Position numbers and translations under genes: made by a program
Notes under the pieces: generated by a model
The model's database searches: none
What the model saw: the letters and a program-made list of their open reading frames with translations, nothing else
What the model was told of the DNA's origin: nothing
Shown here: positions 52,149 through 62,647 of the stretch, in pieces
Layout of the letters: each line of letters starts with the position of its first letter
Position numbering within the stretch: position 1 is the stretch's first letter
NCBI RefSeq assembly: GCF_000224145.3
Contig: NC_020169.2
Coordinates: 3,492,957 to 3,556,956 of the forward strand
Origin: Ciona intestinalis
Lineage: Eukaryota > Chordata > Ascidiacea > Phlebobranchia > Cionidae
Length of the DNA: 64,000 nucleotides
Reading direction: 5' to 3'

Positions 52149-55100
52149 ATGTTACGACATTCGTTTTCGTTGCTTTTGATCGTCTGCCTCGCAGTCGTGC
52201 AAAGCTCAGTCATCGATAAAAAGCGAGATGAAGAATTCATGCAGGTTGGTTGGGGTTTATAATATTATGTTGATTTGATCTCTGTTATCGTATACGAAAA
52301 ATTAAAAAAATACTATGTTGGTAAAGCGTGCGTTTTTTTTATATTGTGCATTAAATCCACGCTTATTAAAATAAAAAGCTGGTACGAGGTGATAAACCCG
52401 TACGACTGTCGTTTTCCGGCCACGCGAGGATAAAGCAAGTTACATTACATTACGTATTTTCCCCTACACCAACAATTGTTATCAATGCCAACATTTTGGG
52501 CGTGTTTTTTACGTTTCATTCATATTTTGTCGGTAAACTGACTCTAAAATATCCCATGGCAGGACGTGAAGAAATGGGCTGGTGTGTTCGATAGTGCAGT
52601 GAAGGAAGGGGAAGAAATGGCGAAAAGAGGTATATGCACACATATATAGGACTTGAAACATTTCGTTCAATAAAACATGCATTTGCTCTATTACGTTTAG
52701 GTGTGATGATGTCCCAAAGCCAGAAACAGGTCCATCATATCAATTTACACTTTAACAACCATCTTCACAACTTCATGAACATGGTACAGTAAACATATAA
52801 TAATAACTTTGTTTATCAATGCATGAACACGTTCTATTTGATACCTTTATTTCAGCACCAATCCCAGAGTCAAGTTATGCACTCGGTACGTATATGTTTG
52901 CTCCCATGATAGAAAGCAAAGATTTTCGTTGTTTTAAAATGTATTGTTTTTATAGAATGGGGGACACGCAGTAGCAAGTCAGGTATGTATTTTTGCTCTC
53001 GTTCCTACATTATTATCTCCTTTTGCATACAAAACATGTTCGTATAATAATCCTTTTGCCACAGTCGCAGAGACAGAGTGCTGGAGGTGCTGGTGGATTT
53101 TCCAAGCAAAGCCAAGCGCAACACGTAAGTAACAAATTCAGCAATGTTCGTGGTTACAAGTTATGAACTTTTATGTTATATTATATATACTTCGTAGATG
53201 GCTTCCAGCGGTGGGTCATTCAGCAGCAGCCAGAGCCAGGTCCAATCGCACAAATCGTCATTTGGCGGTTTCCACAGCAGCCAACAACAACACCAAAGTG
53301 TGCGTATTTTTTTATAATCATAAACTACTTTTTATCTTCATGCACAGTGTTAAAATACCATCTCCTAAAGATTACAATACGTTCGGTCCAAACTGAGTTT
53401 TAGGTAACACGTAGACACGGGTTTAAATAGTCGGTCTCATACATACGATTTTCGCTCCCAAAACCGCTGTGTTACATACTGAGAATACCCAACAGTCTCT
53501 AAAATAACTGTATTGCTATAATCAGATTTAGATATAGTTAGCCTTATACAAGTTTCGGTATAGCCCCATGTGTTGCAAACTGGGTATACCATGTTTAATA
53601 CGCTAATATACGCACACCTATATGGTGAATATCAACTTCCACGTTTTTAATTTAGATGTCTGCTGGTCACCACGGTTCTTTTGCTTCTTCTCAATCCCAG
53701 GCTCAATCGGTATGTAACAGTATATTGTACCCAATAATACCCCGCCGTTGTTTACATTTCGTAACAAAAATAAACTTTTTTTAGAGTTCATTCCACCATG
53801 GTAGCATGTCCTCTCAACAATCCCAAAAACAATCGGTAAGTTGAAATAAACTGTCGCCTGTTTTTAACAACTATATGGTAGAGTGGGGAAGATGGGATAC
53901 ATTTTCATTGTATTATCTCATTCCATTTGATAGTTCAAAGAATTAAAACTGTATCCTCACGACTCCCCTAGACGGTTGTTATTGTTTGAAATATGATCAG
54001 AATATTTGGATATAACCTGCTAATAAAGGTGTCCCGTCTTCTCCCATCCTTGGTTAGATGATTCCCCTTTCTTCGTTCTTTTAATTAATTCGATCTTCGC
54101 TATCGTAATCTCGAGAGATAATAAGTTTTGTTATGCTTGTGCATTATCTCTATTCCGTTTTAGATGTCGGGAAGCCATCGAGGTGGATTCGTCGCTTCCC
54201 AGTCTCAAAGTCAAGGGGTAAGCAACTAAACAACACATAAATAACATACATTGCCGTATATGTGATTTTAATAACGAAATTCATTTTCAGAGTGTTTCCC
54301 ACTTTGGTGGATCTTCGTCACATCAGTCGCAAAATCAAGTGGTACGTTTATGCCAATATGTTAGATGCCACTGTTTAATGTTTCTTATACAATAAAATGA
54401 ATTGTTTTAGATTTCGTCGAACCATGGTGGCATTTCTTCACACCAGTCTCAACACCAAGTGGTAAGTTAATATATGTTACATTTTCATATTGTATGGTAC
54501 AGGTCCTAAATCCCATCTTAATCGCGTTTTAAACAATTAACAACGCTATTTATAAGTGTCGTGGGGATACGGTTGTTTATCTTGGTAAATATTATTTTGT
54601 TTAAAAAATGGGACAAGAAAAGAAAATGTTTCATCTTGCCCCAACACCAATATATAAATGTTGTGTTGCTTGCATGCAAGCTGATATATTAACTCATGCT
54701 TCACTTTTAGTCGAACGGAGGAAGCCAGTCCCAAAGTCAAGGACAGGTAATTTCTATTTCTCTATATTTCATTCTTGCATCAATTGTGCTACACTTTTAA
54801 AACGCTATGCAATATTTCTCTACTTTAGTTTTAAGAATATATTCGTACATTATATTATACGTTTTCCTTGCAGGTGATTACTGGAGGTTACCGCCCACAG
54901 GTAATAACGAGTGTGTAATTTATTTTCTGCCGCCTATTGTACTAAACTTTTGTTTTATTTTAGCGACCAAAACCACACAAGCCCGGCTACGGAAAACCAC
55001 ACAAGCCCGCAAAGCCTTCCCCCAAAACAAAAAAGTACTACGGCAAGAAGAGCAGCAAGAGCGGGAAGAAATATTACAAGAAGAAGAGTAGCAAAAGTGG

Positions 55101-55191
55101 AAAACGCTACTACAAGAAAAAAGGAAGCAAAAGTGGAAAGCGTTACTACAAGAAAAAAGGCAGCAAAAGTGGAAAACGTTACTATGGTTAA
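52149..55191 (+). CDS. Unrecognised secreted repeat protein, Ser/Gln/His-rich with Lys-Tyr-Tyr tail
   Basis: I do not recognise this gene. Fifteen exons give about 338 residues. Exon 1 (52149-52244) encodes a signal peptide, MLRHSFSLLLIVCLAVVQSS. Exons 2 (52563-52629) and 3 (52701-52783) encode a short Trp-containing segment and a His/Asn-rich one. Eleven small phase-0 exons follow: 52856-52885, 52956-52982, 53065-53124, 53198-53299, 53656-53709, 53785-53835, 54164-54217, 54291-54341, 54411-54461, 54711-54746 and 54874-54900. Many encode a 17-18 residue unit of the form x-S-x-H-H-G-S-x-S-S-Q-Q-S-Q-x-Q-S. The last exon (54964-55191) encodes HKPGYGKPHKP and four units like KSGKRYYKKKGS. AATAAA lies at 55278. 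The composition suggests an extracellular structural, tunic or adhesive protein, in which tyrosines might be oxidised and histidines might bind metal; this is inference. Confidence 0.8.
52375..52458 (+). mobile_element. SINE-like repeat, tail fragment
   Basis: AAAGCTGGTACGAGGTG, CGACTGTCGTTTTCCGGCC and GCGAGGATAAAGCAAGTTAC in intron 1 of the secreted protein gene. Confidence 0.6.
53874..54053. mobile_element. MITE of the GGGTGGGGAAA family
   Basis: Left end TATGGTAGAGTGGGGAAGATG; right end GTCCCGTCTTCTCCCATCC. Lies in an intron of the secreted repeat protein gene. Confidence 0.65.
54490..54655. mobile_element. MITE of the same family, diverged
   Basis: Right end CATCTTGCCCCAACACC and internal AACAATTAACAACG and GTGTCGTGGGGATACGG match the family; the left end is decayed. 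Confidence 0.45.
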
Positions 55192-56370
55192 AAAGGAAAC
55201 TATATCCTTCATATCTAACATGAGATATTTAGTTGTTTGATAATTCATTGAATTTTATAATTTTATACACCAAAGTAAATAAAATATTCAATCGCTTGCA
55301 TTTCAAAATTGCGTCGTAGCCTACAGCTTCTAATTTAATTAGAAGCCAACAGCACAAAAAGTTCAGAGATAACCACCTCCAACCTGCTATCTTTCGGTTA
55401 CGAGGCCAGTGCTTTAACTTATGGTGAGCTATATGGCGTCTGCTAAGACAGTAGTTGAAATTTCCAAACGCAAAGGTTACTGGAACAGGTTTTCGACAAT
55501 CAAGCAAATCTGAATAAATTCAACGCATCAAGAGAATAGACTCACAAACTCGCCTGCATATGGTAACCCGAAAGCGGGCACGTCGAGTTATAGGAGGTTA
55601 TGCTGACGAATTGAACACAGCACCACACGCGTGCCATCGCAAGGATTAATACGTGATAATGATCTTCCCGTAATGGGACATGGAGGCATCGTGGTACACC
55701 TTGTATATGCACCTGGTTGGGATCAGGTATTTTACAACTAGTTGCAGTAATTTCTAATCGGTTAATTGCTCTTTTGCACAACGACAATTATTAACACAGT
55801 AGTTGTTTGAAATCTAGTATCCGCCACATACGAAGTCTTGTGAGTCTTTTAACTACAGTGCTAACGATGTCAGAGATCTAGCACTATAGCTACTACGTCG
55901 CATTGGAAACGAGCCATAAAATATGACAGCAATCAGCGGCGTAGCAATTTTTGATAGCAAAATCAGAAACCTTTTAAAATATCTAGGCAATCATACGAAT
56001 CATACGACATGTCGTCGGATTCTTTAAACAGTACTCTACAAGTTAACAGCACAAGTATGCGTGCATGGCACTTAAGCTTTGGCATAGCTTTTTAAATGCG
56101 TATTGAACAAAGCGCTTAATGTTGAAATGATAACCAGCGGTAATATATCTACAGAAAATTAAATAAACCCACAATACATGCGAAAAGCGGGTGCTTTAGC
56201 CAGTCCAGCTATTAGGAAAGTAATTGCAACACGTCGAAAAACGCTGCAACTAGTGGTAACAAGGGAAGTCCGATACAAGTATATAAAAAAACACTGTATG
56301 TGTTTGTATCAAAGTACAATTCACTGTAATGAGCTTTTCCTTTAAATCTAGAAGAATCTGGGCTACTATT
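55192..56370. other. Spacer between the secreted repeat protein and the LRR receptor
   Basis: Convergent 3' flanks. AATAAA for the secreted protein gene lies at 55278. The remainder has slightly higher GC than its surroundings, but I see no gene, RNA or known repeat in it. Confidence 0.4.
55278..55283 (+). terminator. Polyadenylation signal of the secreted repeat protein
   Basis: AATAAA 87 bases after the stop codon. Confidence 0.6.
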
Positions 56371-59300
56371 CTAGCAACGGTTGGCAAGTGGCAGACATCT
56401 CTTTTTATCTTCATTAACTGGAACACTCTTGTATATTATTGAACCAGTCCTAAAAATATATTTAGCTATAAGTAAAACTAAATAACTTATGTGAAGAGTA
56501 ATTTGGTTCAAACTTGAAATTGCAGCGATTTTTCTTCCACACATAGAAGCTTGCAATGCAGATTATTATTCCTACAGATGCCCCTGCAAACCACATGACC
56601 ACACTTGTTCCAACATGAACACTCTCAGGTTGATTGGTTGCTGCATCTGACAATAAGAATTCAGGAAGAACAGGGTTTTAACGTTACAATCATTTACAGT
56701 TGTGTAAATCAGAAAATTATTTGCAAAGCACATTTTCTAACCTGGACATGTAACATTACTAGTGAGATAGTTCAAAAACTTTCCAGCAAGTTTGGCAGGA
56801 AACTGACATCTGTAAAATACATATAAAGCTCACTGTACAGAAGTGTTGTTAATGAATAGTTACTCACTCAATTCCATCTCCAAACAATCTCCTCAGATTT
56901 CTGTTTTGTTCTAAATAGTTCCTCAAATCATTCATACTGCATTGACAATCGAAAGGATTTCCACCAATAGATATTTTTTGAATAACCTTTTGTTTCATCT
57001 GTTCAAGGTAACAAAGAAATAAATTTTCTGAACACAGTTTAAAAACTGATTGATTACTGTTCTCATAATAATAATGGCAAACTATTGGACAATTTTAAAC
57101 AAAAAAAAACAATTGTACACTTATAAAAGTTCCATGATGATTAAATAACAGCTAGTGTGAAAATGAAAATCCAACCTCAGTAAGATCTTGTATTGTTGGC
57201 AGCTCAAGATAAGCCAATAGATTCTGCTCCAAATGCAAAAACCTGTGCATGTAACGCCATATACTGTCAGGGTATTGGATAAAGACATTTACATGTAACT
57301 GTCGCAACTCAGTATATTCACCTGCAAGCGCAGACATTAAGCAAATGAAGCCACCAAGTAGCCTGTGCATTAAGACAGTTAAAGCACATCAATAATTAAA
57401 TGATGTTGGTAAGAAAGCATAGATATTGGCATCCGTACATGTTTAATCTGTAAGCAAAATTACATTAACAATAAAAGCTACTAGCCAGTTAGTGTTGCGG
57501 CATATATTGAAGAGTATTGAATAGTAATGGCGCAAAATTGTAACTGTTATAATTTACACCACAGAAACTTCTAAATGGATAAATCATGATGTTACTTACC
57601 GAAGAGATGTCATGCCTTTAAATGCATGAGGTTGAATGTTAGTTATTCTGTTGCTTCGTATGTACAACCATTGTAGTTTATTTAAATCCTGTGTGAAACA
57701 TAATTTTTGGGGGAATCCAGATTTTATGATACAATACCCGAAATCAACAAAAATGAAACAAAAATTTAGTTGCGAATATAAAAAGATACTAAACTAAATA
57801 CTCAAACGTTTGCACTCATGTAATTTTTTTCCTTNNNNNNNNNNNNNNNNNNNNNNNNNNNNNNNNNNNNNNNNNNNNNNNNNNAAAACATCATAGCAAG
57901 ACATACAGCAAACCACTTGGCGTGTATGATTTCCAATTCATTGTTGTCCAAAACCAGAATATTCAGCTTTACTAAGTTCTTGAATAAGTGGTTGGGAAAG
58001 CTGGTTAACTTGTTACCACGTAATGTCAGTGTTCTGAGTTTGCTGTTGTGATCGAGAGCCTAAAATTATAATTGTTACTGCAGTGTAGGCCGTGATAGCC
58101 AACAAAGGTTACATTTAAAGGTAAAACGTATTTTTATAGACAACTGTTAACTTACCCCAGCAGCAATGACTGCAATTTTGTTGTTGTCCAAACGCAACTC
58201 TGACAAATCAGTAAAGGACGCAAAGTCTGTCGCCTGAATGGTTCTAATACTATTTGAAGTAAGACTTATTGTTGTACTGGCTGCAGGCATGCCCTGTGGT
58301 ACTTCTGTAATGACATAGTTAAGTTTACAACATAGTTAATATAACGAGAAAACCAAACCTTGCAATCCACCATCTGTGGAACTACCATCTCCAGAACAAT
58401 CTGTGTTGCTTGCTAAACAAGTGCAGTTATAGGGGCATTGACTGCTGTGACGTATACTTAACACAATATCATCTACATTTATCTGGAAAAAAAATCAGAT
58501 AAATCAAAATTATCTTTGTTCTAGGTCTTTAGAGCAAAATATAAGTAAGTACATATATCTATTTTAAAAAAGAACATATCCAGAAAAACAGATAATTTCA
58601 TTGGGCTCACCTCATCTGGCTTATTCACAGGGGTGTCATTTGGTCCAGTTGCTTGTGAAACTTTGGTTCCATACTGCAAATAACCCTTAAAATTAGTTGC
58701 AGTGCAGTTATAAGTGCCAAAGTCATAAGCTTCAAATTTGTGTATGACTAGTGTGCCATTCTGATATGCTTCTACATCCTTAAAACAATCTGCATTGTAG
58801 TAATTGTACTCGTTGCCATTTGGTGCTGTCCATGTGATAGTTGCATGTGGTAATCCTAATAGATTGGTAAATCATTTAATGTTAAAAAAACTAATTCAAT
58901 ACAATGTTATTATTTTATATATATTTTTTAATATTTATACACTTTTATAAAGTGTCCCCACAGTGTCAGCTATTCATACAAGGTAAATTTTATTCTTACA
59001 AGGTAAAAAGATGGGACATCTTTAGCACATATTATCTAAATATATGATTGTGTTTCAAACAAATAACAACAGTCCATGGGAGTTGTAAGGATACGTTTTT
59101 ATACTTTTTTGAATGTTCTTTGGTTACTACCAAATTGGAATAGACTAAAAAGCTATCCCATCTTACCCCAACCTACTATATAACTTACAAGACACAACGC
59201 TTAACTGTGTCATATTTAAGTTTAACAGCATATATTTTACCAACTTACCAAGCACAACACACTGTAATTTAAGTGTGTCACCCACATGCAACTCGGTGTT

Positions 59301-61277
59301 TGGTGAGAGTTGGGTAAAGGTTGGTAGGCCACATGCTGCATTCATCTCCGTGACGGTTGGTAATAATATATTCTGATCCTTTAAACTAGCTGGGCTGGAA
59401 AAAAAAAGAAGAATATTGGTATGTTTTATTCATAGTTTCCGTGTTTACTGAAAGTATGTTTTGATAATTCAAATTTACTGGACTAGAATAAAAAACATGG
59501 ATTAATTTATTATAATATTTTCCGAAAAGTTGTCAGAATAGTCTGAACCTCTGACAACTAAAAATGAACACATGAATGAATGAATGTAACTTACTTTATC
59601 CTCGTGTGGCCGGAAAACAACAGTCGTTATAACACGTGTGTTCATACACCTCGTGCCAACTTACGAGTTACCATGTACGTTACTTTGTAAGTAATAATTT
59701 TTTTTGATGTATGGCTGATAATTTGGACAACCCATTAGTGTCCGCTTGGTTGGAGCAATTGCGGTTAAGTGTCTTGCCCAATGGCACATACGCCCACAAT
59801 AGAAGCAGGGATGAATAAATATCAGCATTACATCATCAAACTAACCTTTGACAGGTAAAAGCTTGTCCATGAATCAAATGTTGAAACCATTTTGCACTTT
59901 TCATCCATTTCACATGAGGTGTCATTGCGCAATCGCAGGACCATGGATTGTTTTCAAACTTTAATTCCTGATGCATGTTTATAAATTAACACCAACTGAC
60001 GATTTAATTGACAAAAAGTAATTAACATAATTATGTATATTATTGAATATTTATGAAATTGTAATTAACAATACTTTTTTGACAAGTAAATAATAAAAAT
60101 ATTTAAAAATCATTACCGTCATGAAGTTTGATTTCATCCCACTTATCCACTTATGTTCAAACGTAAACAAATTGTTGCCGTTGAGTCTGAGTCGAGTCAG
60201 ATGCGACAGATGAGCAAATGCATGAGGATGAATAAAGGAGATGTTATTGTTATGAAGATCGAGTTCTTGCAACTTATCCAGGTCATACAACAGAAAATGT
60301 TGAATGAATTCCAATTTATTATTATCAAGTCGCAATACCTGGAACAAGATATTACAAAAAATGAAAATAACACAAATAGTAGGCTGTACAATTCTGTAGA
60401 CATGGCACCCTTAAGTTTATTAAAATTAAGCCTAATATCAGTATATTTTAAAGATCAATATTTATAGTCATTTTATTGTTTAGAAATTATTAAACACCAT
60501 TCCACACCTCTAATTTCAAAGGATTCCAAACAAAAATATCATCTGCAATTTTTTCAATGTTATTGTTGCTTAAAATCAAGGTTTCCAGGTTATCAAGATT
60601 GTCAAAGGCATGGTACATCAGGGTGGATACTCCATTGGATGACAGATCCAGATTACGCAAAGTACTGGTTTCTGGAATCTTAACCAAAAATAAAAGACAA
60701 TTACATTGATCAGTCTGGTAAGGGTCCAAAATTAATAAATAATTAAACTAAAAAACAATTTATAGAAACTGTAAAACAACTTGTAGAAAAATAATTCAAT
60801 ATTACTAATAATAAACAAGTTTTTAATGATGACACAAGTGGGTCCCACCATACAAATTGGCCCATGTAAATAGAATGAGTTAGACTTACAGAGGTAATAT
60901 TCGAAATGTGGTTGTTGCTTAGATCAACACTTTTAACTCCCTCTGGCAATGATGGTGGTATTTTTGTCAAGTTCCTTTCTTTACAGTTGAGAAAATGTTC
61001 AGCTTTTATGCACCTGAAACCACAACCATTACTGAACGGTGTACCAAAATTTTTATACATTAATTTAAAGTTGTTTTTAAAACAGTTTGGGAAGTTTATG
61101 AAACTAATATAATTCAACAAACAATAGCTTTTTTATAGTTTTACCAGTGTTACTTTTGTTTTGTGAGATAGTAGCTAAAAAGAAACTGGTGTAGTACGCT
61201 TACTCTGAAGAAAAGCAACAGCCACACTGTCCATTCAATAAAATGTAGGTGAGGAAACAGAAAATAATTCTAGCCAT
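56371..61277 (-). CDS. LRR-Ig-LRR single-pass membrane receptor
   Basis: Sixteen exons join in frame to 738 residues (61204-61277, 60890-61013, 60508-60678, 60117-60338, 59846-59967, 59249-59394, 58611-58855, 58359-58482, 58156-58304, 57907-58059, 57600-57688, 57176-57362, 56868-56998, 56742-56809, 56514-56646, 56371-56449). Order: signal peptide (MARIIFCFLTYILLNGQC); cysteine cap and LRRs (LRNLDLSSNGV, LETLILSNNNI, LQELDLHNNNI); LRRCT (NPWSCDCAM); one Ig domain (LKLQCVV ... FGTYNCTATN); a second cysteine cap (CPYNCTCLAS); more LRRs (LRTLTLRGNKL); a second LRRCT (NPFDCQCSM ... CQFPAKLAGKF); transmembrane helix (VVMWFAGASVGIIICIASFY); and a 30-residue tail with IIYKSVP. No TIR domain is seen. 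Such proteins are adhesion or immune-type receptors; I cannot name a vertebrate orthologue. The assembly gap lies in an intron: the 24-residue LRR period is unbroken across it. Confidence 0.88.
57835..57884. other. Assembly gap, 50 N
   Basis: Fifty N bases inside an intron of the LRR-Ig-LRR receptor. Exons on both sides join in phase and keep the 24-residue LRR period, so probably no exon is hidden. Confidence 0.95.
58975..59174. mobile_element. MITE of the same family in the LRR receptor gene
   Basis: Left end partly lost (GTAAAAAGATGGGACATC); right end CCCATCTTACCCCAACCTAC; shared internal GTCCATGGGAGTTGTAAGGA. Confidence 0.65.
59575..59815 (-). mobile_element. SINE-like repeat in the LRR receptor gene
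   Basis: Begins GAATGAATGTAACTTACTTT and runs through AATTTGGACAACCCATTAGTG to the GTGTCTTGCCCAATGGC block. It lacks the full tRNA-like head. Confidence 0.6.
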
Positions 61278-62647
61278 CTTTATATAATCTGTACACAAAA
61301 GAAAAATTTGAACCAAAATTAAAATAATTTTGTTCTCAAACTTAACAAAATCAGGTTTTGCTGTGTACTCTTTCCATTTGTAAATGAAAGTTGGTTGTCA
61401 CATACAAAGTATCAGTGTTAATGTAGGTATTGTACAATTTGTCATGTTTATAAATAGCCTAATTCTCAGTACACAAAAAACATTCACACGTTTATCAAAA
61501 TTCTTATGATTCAAGATCCCATATGAACATATGTGACCCTTACCAGGCAGATAAGTTCTTTAATAATAAATAATCTACAATAAAGGCTATACCGTATAAC
61601 AATAACAAACAAAAATGAAAACGCACGCACATTTTTATTCATCTTACAAGCGAAACGCAGCACATTTTCGAATTACAGCATCAGAGATTCGCCTGATGAG
61701 ACAGAAAGCCTCGGGCTATTTTTTTACAGTAGATTGAAATTAAAAGCACATGCGCAGGTTGCAGCGTTGCTTCAGCACGTTTTTTACATGTGTGATTGAA
61801 AGCACAGGCATTAAGACTTTATACGGACCGATTTGTGCTAAAATAATGAACCAGAAGTACCTTCGTCGAGCGATCGCACTACCTAGAAAAAATGGCGGAC
61901 AAAAAAGATTATAATACCTATAAATATGAGTGGCACTTCATATGTTACAAAATACACATGGCCGATATATAACACACAGAATTCTCGTACATCAGTGGAA
62001 AGTATAAAACTGCCACAAAAGACGCCAACTGAAGATATGTACCAATGATACTTGGCCCAAGGCACGATTGATCACAAACACAATGAAAAGTGTGGAAAGT
62101 GCATGGAAAAGATGGGTTTCTGTAAATATATTCACATATAGAGTTGAGCATTCCTTTTCTCTGTGCTGCAACTGATTCAAAATGAGGCGAAGTGATTGTG
62201 TTGGCAATACTAAAGCAGTAAGGCGAATGATAGTTATATGAAATATGAATTCATTATTAAAAATATAAGATTAAAAGTAAAACAGTTAGAAAAGGGCAGA
62301 GGAAAGTGTGCAGTTGGAAATTCTTAGTAATAAAGTGGGGAGGATATAATTGCTAACAAACCCACAACATCAGTACACAACAAAAATCAACACTCATTTC
62401 ATACATAGATACATATGCAGTTATAGATTCAAAATATTTCATTTACCATGATCAGTTTACAAGAGAAAGTTACATAAAGTACTGCAGAAGGCTAACTTAA
62501 AATCCACTACAAGAAATTTGATGAAAATACCTAAAACAACCAGCTGTCAACCTAAAATTAATTACTTGCTGGCCAATTAAAACTTGTGTAAAAATTCTGT
62601 AGAAAAGATTTTTCCTGTTTAATATATTTGTGTGCTGGTAAAATGGT
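61278..62647. other. Spacer between the tandem receptor genes
   Basis: Contains the 5' flank of the LRR-Ig-LRR receptor and the 3' flank of its paralogue. The open frames of 60-71 codons here are on the minus strand, overlap each other and show no recognisable domain. No repeat was recognised. Confidence 0.4.

Noticed and set aside
54608..55248. Overlapping open frames on both strands around the last exons of the secreted protein
   Set aside because: They are other-frame readings of the repeat exon; the phase-0 exon chain with signal peptide explains the region better.
56462..56513. Read-through tail of the LRR receptor (PNYSSHKLFSFTYS)
   Set aside because: A donor AA/GTTTGA at 56514 joins to exon 56371-56449, whose tail resembles that of the paralogue joined in the same way; read-through remains possible as an isoform.
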